Positions 40,970 to 52,485 of a stretch of 64,000 nt of DNA are shown here, piece by piece. Within the stretch, counting starts at the first letter, position 1, and each line of letters begins with the position of its first letter. The position numbers were made by a program, and so were the translations under genes. Below the pieces are notes generated by a model that saw only the letters and a program-made list of their open reading frames with translations, was not told the origin of the DNA and did not search any database. Source of the DNA: Myrmaecium sp. VS I D KN 1 (taxonomy: Eukaryota > Ascomycota > Dothideomycetes > Valsariales > Valsariaceae); NCBI GenBank assembly GCA_019775845.1, contig JADQAV010000060.1, positions 70,135 through 134,134 of the forward strand, given 5' to 3'.

Positions 40970-43189
40970 ATGAGGATGTCCCTGAGGGTCCGGAGTTTTC
41001 GCAGCCTTGTCGGCAGTAGAGGGCTCGGCTACCCTCATTGCATTCTGCGACGCGCGACCACAACGTCGGCTACAAAAGCAGCATCGGGAACAGCTTCGGC
41101 CACTTCCTCGCCTTTGCTGGAAACACTCTCTCCTCCGACTGTGCGACCGACAACACCAGCGCAACCCCCGTCAATAGTATCGCAGCGTTATCCCCTCACT
41201 ACCGCGTACGATGTTGGTCCATCTGAGGTTGTAGACCCCGCTGCCTCGAGGATTTGGATCTTGTTGTCTGATCCCAACGTCTCAGCCACCGCTCCTACAG
41301 CAAACGGTCGGAGAACACTTCTCCAATATAGTTGCAGAATATGGAGATCGTCCAGCGTAAGCTCATGACCTGTACGGTGCCGTCATGATCGATGTCTGAG
41401 AATGCTGACTGTTATCCTTTCTTGTTCCTTAGAGTGATTTCGCACCATCAGCGAACCACACTTACCTACGACAAGCTTGATCGTGACAGCAATGCTCTAG
41501 CCAGAGGCCTGCAAAAGCTCGGTATCACGAAAGGCGATCGCATAGCTGTCTCGTTGGGAAACAACATCGAGTATGCTACTGTATGTTAGCCGCCGTCTCA
41601 ACCCCTACTCATCACAGATGATCTTCTAACGTGCTTTCCGAAAGGTGACATATGCTCTGTTCAAGCTGGGTGCGATACTGGTAAGGAATCCTTGCAAGGA
41701 ACATCACCAGATATACGGCATGTCATCGATACTCATTAACTGTTCCCAGGTCCCTCTTAACCCTGCCTTCAACTCTCTTCAGATAATCACCGCCCTTAAC
41801 CACCTCGGTGCCAAACAGCTCATCATTGGCACGGAAACAAACCTTCCGCGCAAGCACCCAAGGCCAAATATCCCCCTACTCACCCACTTGTTCCCCGACT
41901 TGAGCGGCAGTAGTAACGTTCTCCACTCACCACTCATCCCCACGCTCACCAGCCTTGTCCTTGTAGACAACAGCGATGGCCGCATCGACACCTGCGCCTT
42001 CACGTCCGCGCGGTCGTACGGATCCGTCCTCGAAGACGGAGCATCCGACAGAGCAATCTACATGTCCAATCTCCACCCGTCCGACATCGTCAACATCCAG
42101 TTCACCTCCGGCACCACCTCCATGCCCAAAGCCGCCTGCCTAACCCACGCCTCGATCCTGAACAACGGCAAAAGCATCGGCGACCGCATGCAGCTCACGC
42201 CCGACGACATCGTCTGCTGCCCCCCTCCGCTGTTCCACTGCTTCGGCTGCATCCTGGGCTACATGGCCACCGCCACGCACGGCAGCAGCATCGTCTTCCC
42301 CTCCGAATCCTTCTCCGCCGCCGCGACCCTCGACGCCCTGCAACAGTACTCCTGCACCGCCCTGTACGGTGTCCCCACCATGTTCATCGCCGAGCTGGAG
42401 CTGCTCGCCCAATCCGCGCACCCGCCCTCCTTCCCACACCTACGCACCGGCATCGCCGCCGGCTCCTCCATCCCCGCCGAGCTGATGCGCAAGCTCCACC
42501 AACGCCTCAACCTCACCGAACTCTGCATCTGCTACGGCATGACGGAAACCAGCCCCGTCAGCGCCATGACCACGCCCCACGACCCCCTGTCCAAACGGCT
42601 CGAGACCGTGGGCAAGCTGCTCCCGCACGTCGCCGCCAAGGTCGTCGACCCGCGCGACCGCGCCCGCACCCTCGCCGTCGGCGAACGGGGCGAGCTCGCC
42701 GTGTCCGGCTACCTGCTCATGCAGGGCTACTGGGCCGCCGAGGAGCGGACGCGGGAGGTCATGCAACCCGACGCCGACGGCCGGATGTGGATGTACACCG
42801 GCGACGAGGCGGCCATGGATGCGGAGGGTTACGTCCGCATAACCGGCCGCATCAAGGATCTCATCATTCGGGGTGGGGAGAACATTCACCCGCTCGAGGT
42901 CGAGAACGCCTTGTTCGCCCACCCGGCCGTCGCCGAGGTCAGCGTGGTCGGCGTGCCGGACGAGCGGTACGGCGAGGTCGTCGCCGCGTTCGTGGTCCGA
43001 CATGAGAACGCGGCGGTGGAGGCGGAGGAGCTGCGGCGGTGGGTGCGGGAGCGTCTGAGCAATCACTTGGTGCCGCGGTATGTTTTCTGGGTGGAGGGGT
43101 TTCCGAAGACGCCGAGCGGGAAAATCCAGAAGTTTCGTTTGAGGGAGTGGGGAATTGGATTTCTGAAGGAGGGGTTGGGCGAGAGTTGA
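40970..43189 (+). CDS. Acyl-CoA synthetase (ANL superfamily), probably mitochondrial
   Basis: Exons 40970-41227, 41286-41356, 41433-41580, 41645-41680 and 41750-43189 give 650 aa. The enzyme joins a fatty acid to CoA through an acyl-adenylate; ACSF2-like medium-chain ligases are the nearest type I recognise. Seen: an Arg/Ser-rich N-terminus (MRMSLRVRSFRSLVGSRG) like a mitochondrial presequence; LTYDKLDRDSNALARGLQ; P-loop QFTSGTTSMPKAACLTH (S295 where Gly is commoner); CYGMTETSPVS; YTGDEAAMD; GRIKDLIIRGGENI; and the C-terminal catalytic Lys in PKTPSGKIQKF. The C-terminus (LGES) is not a peroxisomal PTS1. The first intron uses a weak GTTGTA donor. The 69-nt intron 41681-41749 has no stop and keeps frame, but splicing gives the family-like ILVPLNPAF, so it was removed. 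The first exons are less certain than the rest. Confidence 0.85.
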
Positions 43190-43504
43190 TCGAGGGGATT
43201 GGACGATTTCGGATGTCAAAGACACGGTACGCAGCATATTTACTACACACAGTGATGTAGCGGTATCTCTCAAAGTATATGCATGATTAATTATATTTTC
43301 AGTTCATATTAGAAATATAGGATAGTGAATATAGAGCCGTTCAACCAGCAGGGGTTTACTCCTAATCGTATTCACCCAATCGAGGAACGTCCCCCTCCGT
43401 ACTACAGACATATACATACCATTTCCTATCATGAAGCGACATACCATGCCTAGCCTTGGCGATGGTTTGAGCAGCTGGTCTTTTGACAGCGAACTCACAC
43501 ATGC
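43190..43504. other. Convergent 3' region, acyl-CoA synthetase and C2/SMP gene
   Basis: 315 bp between two converging stop codons; A/T-rich, no gene seen. The 3' UTRs probably meet or overlap here. Confidence 0.5.
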
Positions 43505-46500
43505 TTACGTGCCAGTTTCTATGGTTATAATTAGTATGCATTCGAACATATTACTGGACCAGATATTCGACTTACCAGTCTCAACAGTTGGCTGCCTGCC
43601 GTCCAAGCCACCGACAAGCTTGTGCTTGACCCGACGAAGTCCAAGCAAACCCTCGTCCTTTGCGAATTTTGCATTCCGGACGGGCTTCCACTGCATCATG
43701 CCCCTCTGTTTCCGAGCCTCGGTGCGTTTGTTCTGCTTATTGCTATCGGCGGCGCTCTGAGAAGATTTGCCACTGTTCTCGCTGCCTCTCGTATCCGAGG
43801 ATCTCTTGGCCTGACCGGCGGCGCCACCACCTTCCTTGTGTCCACTCATATCTGTAGCCGAGCTTACAGTTTCTGCGTCCTGGACACCAAGATCATCAGA
43901 TGATGAGGACGAGCTTTCAGTCTCATCCCCATCGTCGTCATCAGAAGAGGGATGATAGGGGTCATGTAAAGGTTCATCACGACCAGGCTCCCGACGTTTA
44001 CGCCCGCTGCTATCCACATAAGCTTTAGGATCATGTGTGAAGGCACCTGACCAATCGCTGCCATCCTTCGAGAGCCACTTCTTCTTCTCGTGCTCATCCG
44101 CGGCTTTGAGGATGTCGCGGCCCTCCATCAAGCTCTCTTCGTGAAGTTGCTGCAGCCTTTCGGGCAGTTCCTTCTCGACCTTACGTGTACGGACGCCCTC
44201 GGAAAAGCATGCCTCCCAAGTCTCGTAAGTCTCACGCGAATCATTGTCCGTGATGAAGGGCTCGTGAGACTCGTCCAAGCCCGGCTTGAAACGGCCTTTG
44301 AATTGCAAGCGGCCAACTTCTTTGAGGTCCTCAAGACCTGGCTCCTCACGCCAGTTTTGCTCAGTGATATAGTTTTGAGTGATCCTAGCGGGGCTTGATG
44401 TTTGCCAGATGGGAATGTTGATTGGGGTCTCCTCGTTATCGACAAGGTGGTGCAGCCAGATGATGGCGTACGCATCTGCTTTACGTTTTCCAGCGGTGTG
44501 GAATTCGAAAACCACAGGAGATCGGTAGCGGTATTTTACCGGCAGTCGCACACGATTTTCTTCCTCGTGACCTTGGACATCCCAGTAGTAGCCATCGCCT
44601 TCGTTGAGAGCGTGGCCTTGCGTCCTCCGGAGCTTTCCTGTGCTACCGCCAGTACGTAGCTTGATCTTGGCCTGACGGTTATACCCCAGAGCAAGAATTC
44701 GGTCAGACGTAAACTCGAAAGTGCCAACATCCCAGCCTAAGAGGTTCGGTGGAAGGCGAGTTTCGATACTGCGGAAAAGAAGAGAAATCCTGATCCGTCC
44801 GAAGCCAATACCTCCATCCAGTGGATACCATCTAGTAACCTGGGAACTCGTTTCCAGGATATCTGACAGCTTGAGGGGGACTACACCAAGGATGGGGTCG
44901 TGCTCTCTGTTGCGTGAGTCTCTGACAGTTACAGTCACAATACCGGAGCGCCAATCTCGGAGGAAGCGCTCTGTTCCAGCATTGAAGATAGGATTACTGC
45001 TGACTGCTTTTGCACGGGTGCGGTAGACAAGCTCGTCGTTGAGCAGGATCGTGCAGTAGCTAGTAGGCAGCTCACGGCCTTCCTCCTTGGTAACTTCACC
45101 ATACGGCTTCGCAGGTTCATATTCGCGACCTTTGCGATTGCCTTCGCTACCCTTGATGTTTTCGAGTTCAAGGTTGACGATCTGGTGAATAACAATACTG
45201 CAAATACCGCTAGGCCAGATAGGATCAGGCGGGGTATGCTGTACAGCATCATCGTCCTCATTGTTGATTACTCCCTTCTCATCCTGTAACTCAGGTTTAT
45301 CCTGGAGCGCTGGTGGAAGAGTCTTGTTCTTGCCATCTGTTCGCAATGCGGGGCGGAACTTGGGTTTTCCGAAGAAACCAACCTCCCAGTGAAGCTCACC
45401 AGGCATACTGCCACCAGCATCCAGTCCAGCCAGCTTCGAAACCTGCGGATACATTTTTCCTGGATGCTGTATCATCTTCTGCATGGACAGCTCAACTTTG
45501 CCAACAATGTCGTCGGCACTATGTCTATCCGAGTCCCAAAGCTCAACACTAAGGTTCTCGTCCGCTTTGATGAGCTCAGGAGTAACCAGAAGCGCCGTGG
45601 ACTCCTCCCAGATCGGATTTAAGTCATCCGTGATAACCCGAGTGCAGTACATCGGCTTGCCGTACTTCGAGAAAGAAAGAGTGATGTAAGGGTCACTGCC
45701 ACCATGCTTACTCCCACGGCGATCCTGCTTGCTCAAGCCAACAGCGCGATGGATCCGGATCCACATTACCCCGAGTGCTGACACATCCTTCGTGATGTCG
45801 TCACCCTGAAGGATAGCCCTCATATCGATCGACATAGATTTCGGAGCAACATACATGCTAGCTGCAGCCTTGATTGCGTAATTAACGAAGTTCGAAATCA
45901 CGGGAAGGTTGAGAATGTTGACTCCCTTCTCAACCATGGGAATGCATCCGGCCTCGACTTGCGGGACTCCCATAAGAGTAAACGTAAGATTCTTGAGGAA
46001 GGGCGGTTCCGGTGTCATATTCAGTCGAAGGCGAACCGTTCCCACCAAGCCTTGGAGTTCTACAAATATAGGTAGCGGAACACCAAAGAGTCCTTTGATT
46101 CCAAGGTAAAAGACAAGCTGCATATGCATATTACGCGCCTTGTCTGAGGCTCGTTTACCGGAAGGCTTCGCATGATAGGCAAAGGAGATTTCCAGGTTAT
46201 AGAACTCTCCGCCTTCTTCGTCTGCGGCAGCTTCCTGGGGGTCTTTTGTCTTTTTGTTTTCCTCGTGGATACGCTCTTTCAGCTCCTTCATGTGAGAATC
46301 GGGGAGCGCTCGAAGGCTGAGAATACGGATGGGGTTGCTTCCTTGGTTGATCTCGGCGACACGGACATTCTCAATCACGCCAGGAACCGAGGCCTGCATG
46401 ACATCCTCCAAGGTATCCGCGACACCTTGAAAGAGCTCGGGATTGAGAAGTCCCCATACAATCCCAATGAACGTGTTCATCCATTCCACGGATTCGGGCA

Positions 46501-47368
46501 AGAGGTTTGCGGTAGCCTAGCAAGGCTGTTAGTGAACGGTCAGTTTTAGGCAAGAAGATGGCTTACCGTGAGCCCCCTTGTTTTCTCGCTGTCCCATTCA
46601 ACCTCACGGCCACTACGAATCACTTCTTTAACCCATAAAAAGATACCAGAGGAAATGCACATGGCAAGCGGAAGCAAGCCTTTCAAAGAGCCGCCGAATA
46701 TTTTGCCGACCACGACGATTGCAAGGAAAACACCGATACAGAGTGCCGTGCCCCTTTTCTCGAGGGCAGAAAATGTAGGCTCATAGCTCACTGACGGAGT
46801 GGGGTGAAACAGAATGTTTGTCTTCTCCCCATGGATAGGAACATCGGAGGTACTTCCTGGCTCTACTGGATCTGGTGGGGCCGTGATATCTTGCTTATGC
46901 TTGTACTCATCGTTGGCCTGCGATGAATCGGTTTTCACAGGCTGAGTATATATTAGTTAGAGCGCTTCATCAGTACCGAATAGAGTACCTACAGTATCTT
47001 TACCAAGGTTTGCGTTAGGTACTGATAGCTGTCGCACCGTCAGTGGCATGCAACAACCGCCTCTCTTAGGCTCCAATTACCTTTGGATCGTCCGCTTCCT
47101 TCATGACATCTTTCTTAACATCCTCAATGACCACTTTGTTTCCAGTTGTAGGGTCCGTGACGGTCTTGCGCGTGCCCTTGATTCCTCTAGGACTCTCCTG
47201 ATGCGGCATCGCCTCCCCACCCTGCTGCAAACCGCTCGCTTCTTCATCCAGCTGTCGATCCCTCTCTCTTTTATCCTTGTCAAGATTCTCGATGAACTTC
47301 CTGACAGTAGGTACCGGATTGGCGCCGGAGTAATGGCCTCCCGGCTTATGCTGTTGCTGCTGTTCCAT
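43505..47368 (-). CDS. MUG190-like membrane protein with SMP and C2 domains
   Basis: Five exons on the minus strand: 47368-47081, 47028-46993 (36 nt), 46941-46567, 46516-43576, 43518-43505; 1,217 aa. The architecture matches fungal MUG190/tricalbin-type tethers that hold the ER near other membranes and may move lipid. Seen: a charged N-terminus with GTRKTVTDPTTGNKVVIEDV; a hairpin of two membrane segments (about 172-188 and 194-212); an SMP-type region starting at SVEWMNTFIGIVWGLLNPEL; a first C2 domain (GVMWIRIHRAVGLSKQD, GGSDPYITL, NPIWEE, ELWDSD); a second C2-like domain (SIVIHQIVNLELEN, NPIFNAGTERF); and an acidic/Ser-rich, Lys-rich tail. The final intron (43519-43575) is 57 nt, stop-free and in frame, so retention would add 19 residues and keep the same ETGT end. 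Lipid transfer is inferred from the domain, not shown. Confidence 0.88.
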
Positions 47369-48295
47369 GGCGTGCAATTGCTTGCCTGGTACGATATCAA
47401 GCTTTGGGGAGAAGGCTGCGGGCCTCTGCCCTGAAGTAATGAATTGATCGAGGCAGTTAGGAGAAAATCAAAGAGAGGCTGATGAATTGGCAAGTCGAGT
47501 GGAAACAAAATAGCGAGAGAAGAGAAGCCAGGAGAAAGCCGTGCGAAAGCAAGGAAGTGCTGGACGAGCTTCATTTGAACCTGCTTGTCGAGAGGTTAAT
47601 CGAGCCACAACTGACGTCATCCCCACAAGCGCATAGAGGTGGCTTGCCGCCAAGCTGCGCACGGCTGCATTTCCCCACGACCCGCAACGCGTACTTTCTC
47701 AATTCGCACGCGGCTCTATGCGCCAGACCCTCAAGCGAATCTGATCATTGCAGGGAAGTCGCATACTACCTTACAGACATCTGGCGCAGCCGATGGTTAG
47801 CGTACTCTCATGCACGTCTTGTTACAGGTAAAAAACAGCTTCGGTATAGCTTTCTATTGGCCTGAACAGGGATTAAAAGCCACCCGTCAGCAGAAGTAAA
47901 CAGAACGCTAACCATCGGCCGTGGTAATAGACTGTATGTATGGTCAATTACATAAGGTATGTGATGTGTTGAAAGACTCGGAGGGCTGGCGGTCGTCTTG
48001 CCTTCCTGATTCATTCCAAAGGTAGTTACAGTGACCTATTCCTGCATGCACCGGACCACTTGGCCTTACTGGCCACCGAACAAGCAAGCTTATAGGATGA
48101 TCCGTAACACCGCGACCTGTCTCCTTACGACATTCTCATCCCTGCAGAGATCCAAACCAGTTTTGGAACCCTCGTCGAACCTTTAGGCATCACCACATCA
48201 TTCGCTTGACCCCTCACTAGAACTGGAGGATCGGAGTCTTCACTCGCCCAAATACCTCCAGGTACCGCTTTGTCAGTACTTCTATCGGAGGCACA
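47369..48295. other. Divergent promoter region, C2/SMP gene and deacetylase homologue
   Basis: 927 bp between divergent starts. No gene supported. Confidence 0.5.
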
Positions 48296-49819
48296 ATGTC
48301 CGAAGGCCAATTCACCACCTTTACGAACTGCAGATATTGCCTTGATGGCACCATCATCGATGACCACCTGGTCATATCCGAAGAGACCGGCACAATACTT
48401 GAAAGAGGACCTTACATCGGAGGTGATATCGTGGATCTTGACGACGCAATCATTGCTCCTGGCTTCCTAGAACTGCACACCAACGGCTTAAACGGGTTTC
48501 ATTTCACGAACTTCGAGAATAGTGAACAGTACGTCCAGAAGCTATCCGAGACCGCTCAGTATTTCGTATCGCAGGGCGTCACTGGGTTTTGGGCAACTCT
48601 TCCCGCCGTTGCTGCTGATGAGTATCAAAAGGTAACGGGCCTTGCATGTTGCAATACATGATTCAATCAATCATCGACACATCTTTTCATGATCCCAACT
48701 ATTATGGCGTTTATGTCAAGGCACCCATTCGTGGTTGTCGTTCAGAATTTAATAAAAGGCCTATATCAATATACGCTTATGCCATCATCCCCGAGCTCAT
48801 CAGTCAATCAACAGCATGACAGGTCCATTTGCGGAGGTTGTCGTCCAATCAGCGTTGTTACTTTTCTTCCGCTTTTATGATTTCCTTTCTCAGAAATTTT
48901 GTTGCAAACCATCGTCGTTGTCGTTGAAGGCTTCTAACTCCTCCAGATACTTCCGAACTTAGCAGCGCGGAGCTTCATCAACGGAGCTGACCTGCTCGGG
49001 GCGCACGTAGAAGGACCATACCTCGCATCTGCGAACGAGGGAGCAGAAAACAAGAACCTGTTCGCCCCTGCCAATCTGGAACCTAGCACGGTCTACGGCG
49101 TCTCCTCTATACCATCCATAGTCAAGCTGATGACAGTGGCCCCTGAGCTTTCCGGCTCTTTCTCCTTGATCCAGCAAGTTCATGGGCAAGGCGTGAAGGT
49201 CTCTCTCGGTCATTCGAATGGCACATTCTCTCAGGGCAAAGATGGTCTTCGTGCAGGTGCAACATGTCTGACACATCCTCTGTATTCCACGGCGGCAATT
49301 CAGCCGCGGGAGCCCGGATTGGCCGGCCTCGTCAGTCTTCCTTGCAATTCGATGCTCACTGCTCCTTACTATTCTATCATTGCAGATGGCCACCATCTCC
49401 ACCCGGCCACAGCAGCGCTGCTCTACAAGGCTAATCCCAGCAAGGCTATTGTGGTCACAAACAGTATTGAGCTTTCAGGGCTTCCTGACGGGGTATATCC
49501 AGGACATTCTCAGATACCTCATCCACAACGGAAGGACGGGGCGCTGGCCACTATTGAAGGGACCAATACCCTTACTGGAGGCTGTACGAGTCTGCAGAAA
49601 TGTATGCAGAACATTATGTATTGGACCGGTTGTAATGTCGCCGAGGCGGTCCAAACAGTCACGGAGAACATCGCGAAGATGATGAATATCGATGGCGAAG
49701 GCGGAAGGGGGTTACTAATCCCAAATCGCAGAGCGGATCTTGTTATTTTGAACGATGAAGGGGAGGTATTGCAGACCTGGATCGCAGGCAAAAAGGTGTG
49801 GGAGACGGATCACTTATGA
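48296..49819 (+). CDS. N-acetylglucosamine-6-phosphate deacetylase homologue, catalytic Asp replaced
   Basis: Exons 48296-48631 and 48947-49819 give 402 aa. The family (NagA/DAC1) removes acetate from GlcNAc-6-phosphate in GlcNAc catabolism. Seen: ELHTNGLNGFHF near the N-terminus; metal-site motif GAHVEGPYL (E134); LGHSNGTF (H201); THPLYST (H222) followed by REPGLAG; ADGHHLHP; and VVTNSIELSG. In active enzymes the last motif is VTD, the Asp being the catalytic acid/base; here residue 284 is Asn (AAC at 49460-49462). The substrate-contacting HLYNAM-type motif also reads HPLYST. The enzyme may be inactive or altered, perhaps a paralogue of a functional copy elsewhere. The 315-nt intron is about five times longer than most introns in this window; no extra exon was recognised in it. 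Family membership is certain, activity is not. Confidence 0.88.
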
Positions 49820-50144
49820 ACTAAGACAAGCGCCGCAGTTACTTGAGAACCTCAGTCAAGTGCTAGACCGGGAGGGATAATATAGATATACTCCCCCAAT
49901 GTGTTGGCTCCAGCCTTATTGCAATATATCATCACATTTCAATCCGACGGGTGCGAAGAGGCGTGGAAAATTACTATTTATGGATAGTAGGAGTCGTTCC
50001 AACTATATCCGACGGATCGCCGTGATTGGCCGAGACACTTGCTGAGAAATCCAAGAACGTCACTGGATGGATCTCCGACCGACCGCCTTCAGGACATTTT
50101 TCGATAGACATCTCTTCTCGCCTCAACCTTCAACCTATTGTATC
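49820..50144. promoter_or_regulatory. NFU1 promoter region with an inverted CCAAT box
   Basis: 325 bp between the deacetylase homologue and NFU1. ATTGG at 50025-50029 (CCAAT on the minus strand) lies about 115 bp before the NFU1 start; the CCAAT-binding complex, with HapX, controls many iron-using genes in filamentous fungi. Regulation here is inferred from the box alone. Confidence 0.35.
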
Positions 50145-51145
50145 ATGGCTACCAACAGAATTTCGAGGGTCGCTCTTCGTGCATGCGCGCACGCGCGCCC
50201 AACAACACCGCTCCGAACCTGTCCAAAGTTCGTCGTGGCGCAAGCTTCATCGCGATGTCTGCACCAGACTTCAGTTTCCAGGCGAGCTTTCACGACGCGT
50301 AGACCTACGATCGCAGCTACTGCAACGCCATACCGTCCAGCAGGGAGTCGGCGAACGATATTCATCCAGACCGAGGATACCCCAAACCCTGATGTAAATT
50401 GTTCCCAGTCTCCGTTGGCTTTTTTCCTGTGGCTAATGCAAGATAGGCTCTCAAATTTAATCCACATACCAAAGTTCTGCCGGAGTCTGTTCAATCCCCG
50501 TTTCTCGAATATACGACCCCAAAATCGACAATCACCCCGCCGCATCCCTCACCTTTGGCAGCCAAACTTCATGAAGTCGAGGGCGTCACTTCGGTTTTCT
50601 TCGGTACGGATTACATAACTGTCACCAAGGACAGCTCGGTGCCGTGGGCGCACGTAAAGCCTGAAGTCTTCAGCATCATCAATGAATTCATTCTCGGTGG
50701 TCAGCCAATGGTGAATACAGTTGAGGACAAAGCAGGAGAAAGTGGACAAGGAGGGATGGAGGCGGACAGCCTGGCATATGATGAGAACGATCCTGAGGTG
50801 GTCAGCATGATCAAGGAGCTCTTGGATACGAGGATAAGACCATCCATCCAGGAGGACGGTGGCGATATTGAGTTCCGTGGGTTTGAGAATGGCCACGTGC
50901 TGCTCAAGCTGCGTGGTGCCTGTCGGACATGTGATTCTAGCACGGTCACGTTGAAGAACGGGATTGAGGCTATGCTGATGCATTACATTGGAGATGAGAT
51001 CAAAGGCGTTCAGCAGGTGCTGGACAAGGAAGAGGAGATTGCGATCCAGGAGTTCGCGAAGTTCGAAGAAAAACTGAGGCAGCAGAAGGGTCCTGATGCT
51101 ACGGCAAGCACGGTTGGCAAGGGGAGCCTCGACACGGTGGAGTAG
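50145..51145 (+). CDS. NFU1: NFU1 mitochondrial iron-sulfur cluster scaffold
   Basis: Exons 50145-50393 and 50447-51145 (53-nt intron) give 315 aa. NFU1 carries and delivers 4Fe-4S clusters to mitochondrial enzymes such as lipoyl synthase and complex II. Seen: an Arg/Ser/Thr-rich presequence (residues 1 to about 68), the Nfu N-terminal domain starting at RTIFIQTEDTPNPDALKF and running through VEGVTSVFFGTDYITVTK, and the C-terminal NifU-like domain (LLDTRIRPSIQEDGGDIEFR) with the cluster-binding CRTC motif (C242, C245). A basic/acidic tail follows (EEKLRQQKG). An in-frame ATG at 50067 would add 26 residues; 50145 was chosen because the product then starts like a typical presequence, but the longer form is possible. 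Confidence 0.95.
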
Positions 51146-52485
51146 CGGCGGCTATTGTGAGTTCGATGAGGGCATTCCGTATCGATGAGGGAGGAAGGGT
51201 GGAGGGGTGCTTTACAGTGAACTGTACGTCTAGAAGTTGTACGATATTCCTTGGCGCCATTGATACCAGACCTGCATAGGCGCCTGCTATCACCTATCGA
51301 GTTATATTACTTTGAGCCTTAAGAATACCACTGCTATGATATGGTTTCCAGGCCTCCGACGGCGATAATATTTCTCCTGCACCATACCGGGCCCAGACGG
51401 GCAGGACCTCACAAGCGGCCACCCAGGGAGACATGCAATCTCTGCGCTGTCAACGTCGCGGAACATATCACTCGTTGGATGTCGAAGACTGATACAAACA
51501 TGCTCCGGGTATCCCCGGCGGGCTGCACGGTTCGTCTATACCAGGTAGCGTTGAGAGGCGGATAGTAGGTTTGGTGTTGCGGCTCCCCCATGGCACGGAT
51601 GACGTCGCGAGCGGGCGAGTATGGCGCCCTGCGCACCGCCTGGCACCGCCGCCCAAGCTAACGTCGTCCAGTTCCATGCGGGGCGTTGGCGAGCTGGATC
51701 TGTATTAACCCGAATGGGGCATCCCGCATTTTACTGAGGTGTACTATTCCTGTGCCAGCTCATGGCTCTCTTGGAAAACTCTCACAGTGGAAGGCGTAAA
51801 AGAGATGGATGAATCACTAAGTACTTATATCACACCATATCTGGAATGGAGAGAGCGCATAAGTATTGTTGATAGATGATGAACGCTACAGCAGGCACTG
51901 TAGACCCGACGATCGTATTTCACATGCCCGCGATCCTGAACCCCACGACTTCCCGTCGCTATCTCTTCCCCCCGGAGAAGATGAGGGGGACGAGGGGCCA
52001 AGCACGGACCTGCAGCATGTTGTACCTTCCCTGCCCGCGCTAGGTGCCGTCCCGACCATTGAGAAGCGGATGACATCGCGCCTGCTGGCAAGACTGAGGT
52101 AGCGCGGTGTTGGAGGAGGGAAAGAATCACCACCACGCTGGTCGCCAGCAATAAAACTCCACCTGTTTACACCTCCCACTCCTCTTTCTTTCTTTTTCGC
52201 CCTTTACAAACGTTCCCTCGCCGCCTCCTACAGCGTCATTGTTCCATTGTTCCTGGCTCCTATCTCATTGCTAAACCAGCCCATTCTGTTGCTGCTGGTC
52301 TCCCACCTGCCACCGCCCGCCCGCCCGCCCGTTTGCTTCTGTCCCGCATTTGTACATCGAAGCCGTCGCACTGTATCCTCTAAGCTTTGCCCTGGGCGTT
52401 GCTTTCACATCCCTCCTATTTAACTGCATCTTTCACGACACCGAGAAAAAGCCCAAGCCCGCCCAAAAAGAAACCACCCGCCGCC
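51146..52485. other. Intergenic region between NFU1 and the GH63 gene
   Basis: 1.34 kb with no supported gene. The right part (52,170-52,340) is C/T-rich with a CCCG tetranucleotide patch, consistent with the GH63 promoter and leader. Confidence 0.5.

Noticed and set aside
40970-43189. Acyl-CoA synthetase as the core of a secondary metabolite cluster
   Set aside because: No polyketide synthase, peptide synthetase, terpene cyclase or P450 nearby; the N-terminus points to mitochondria.
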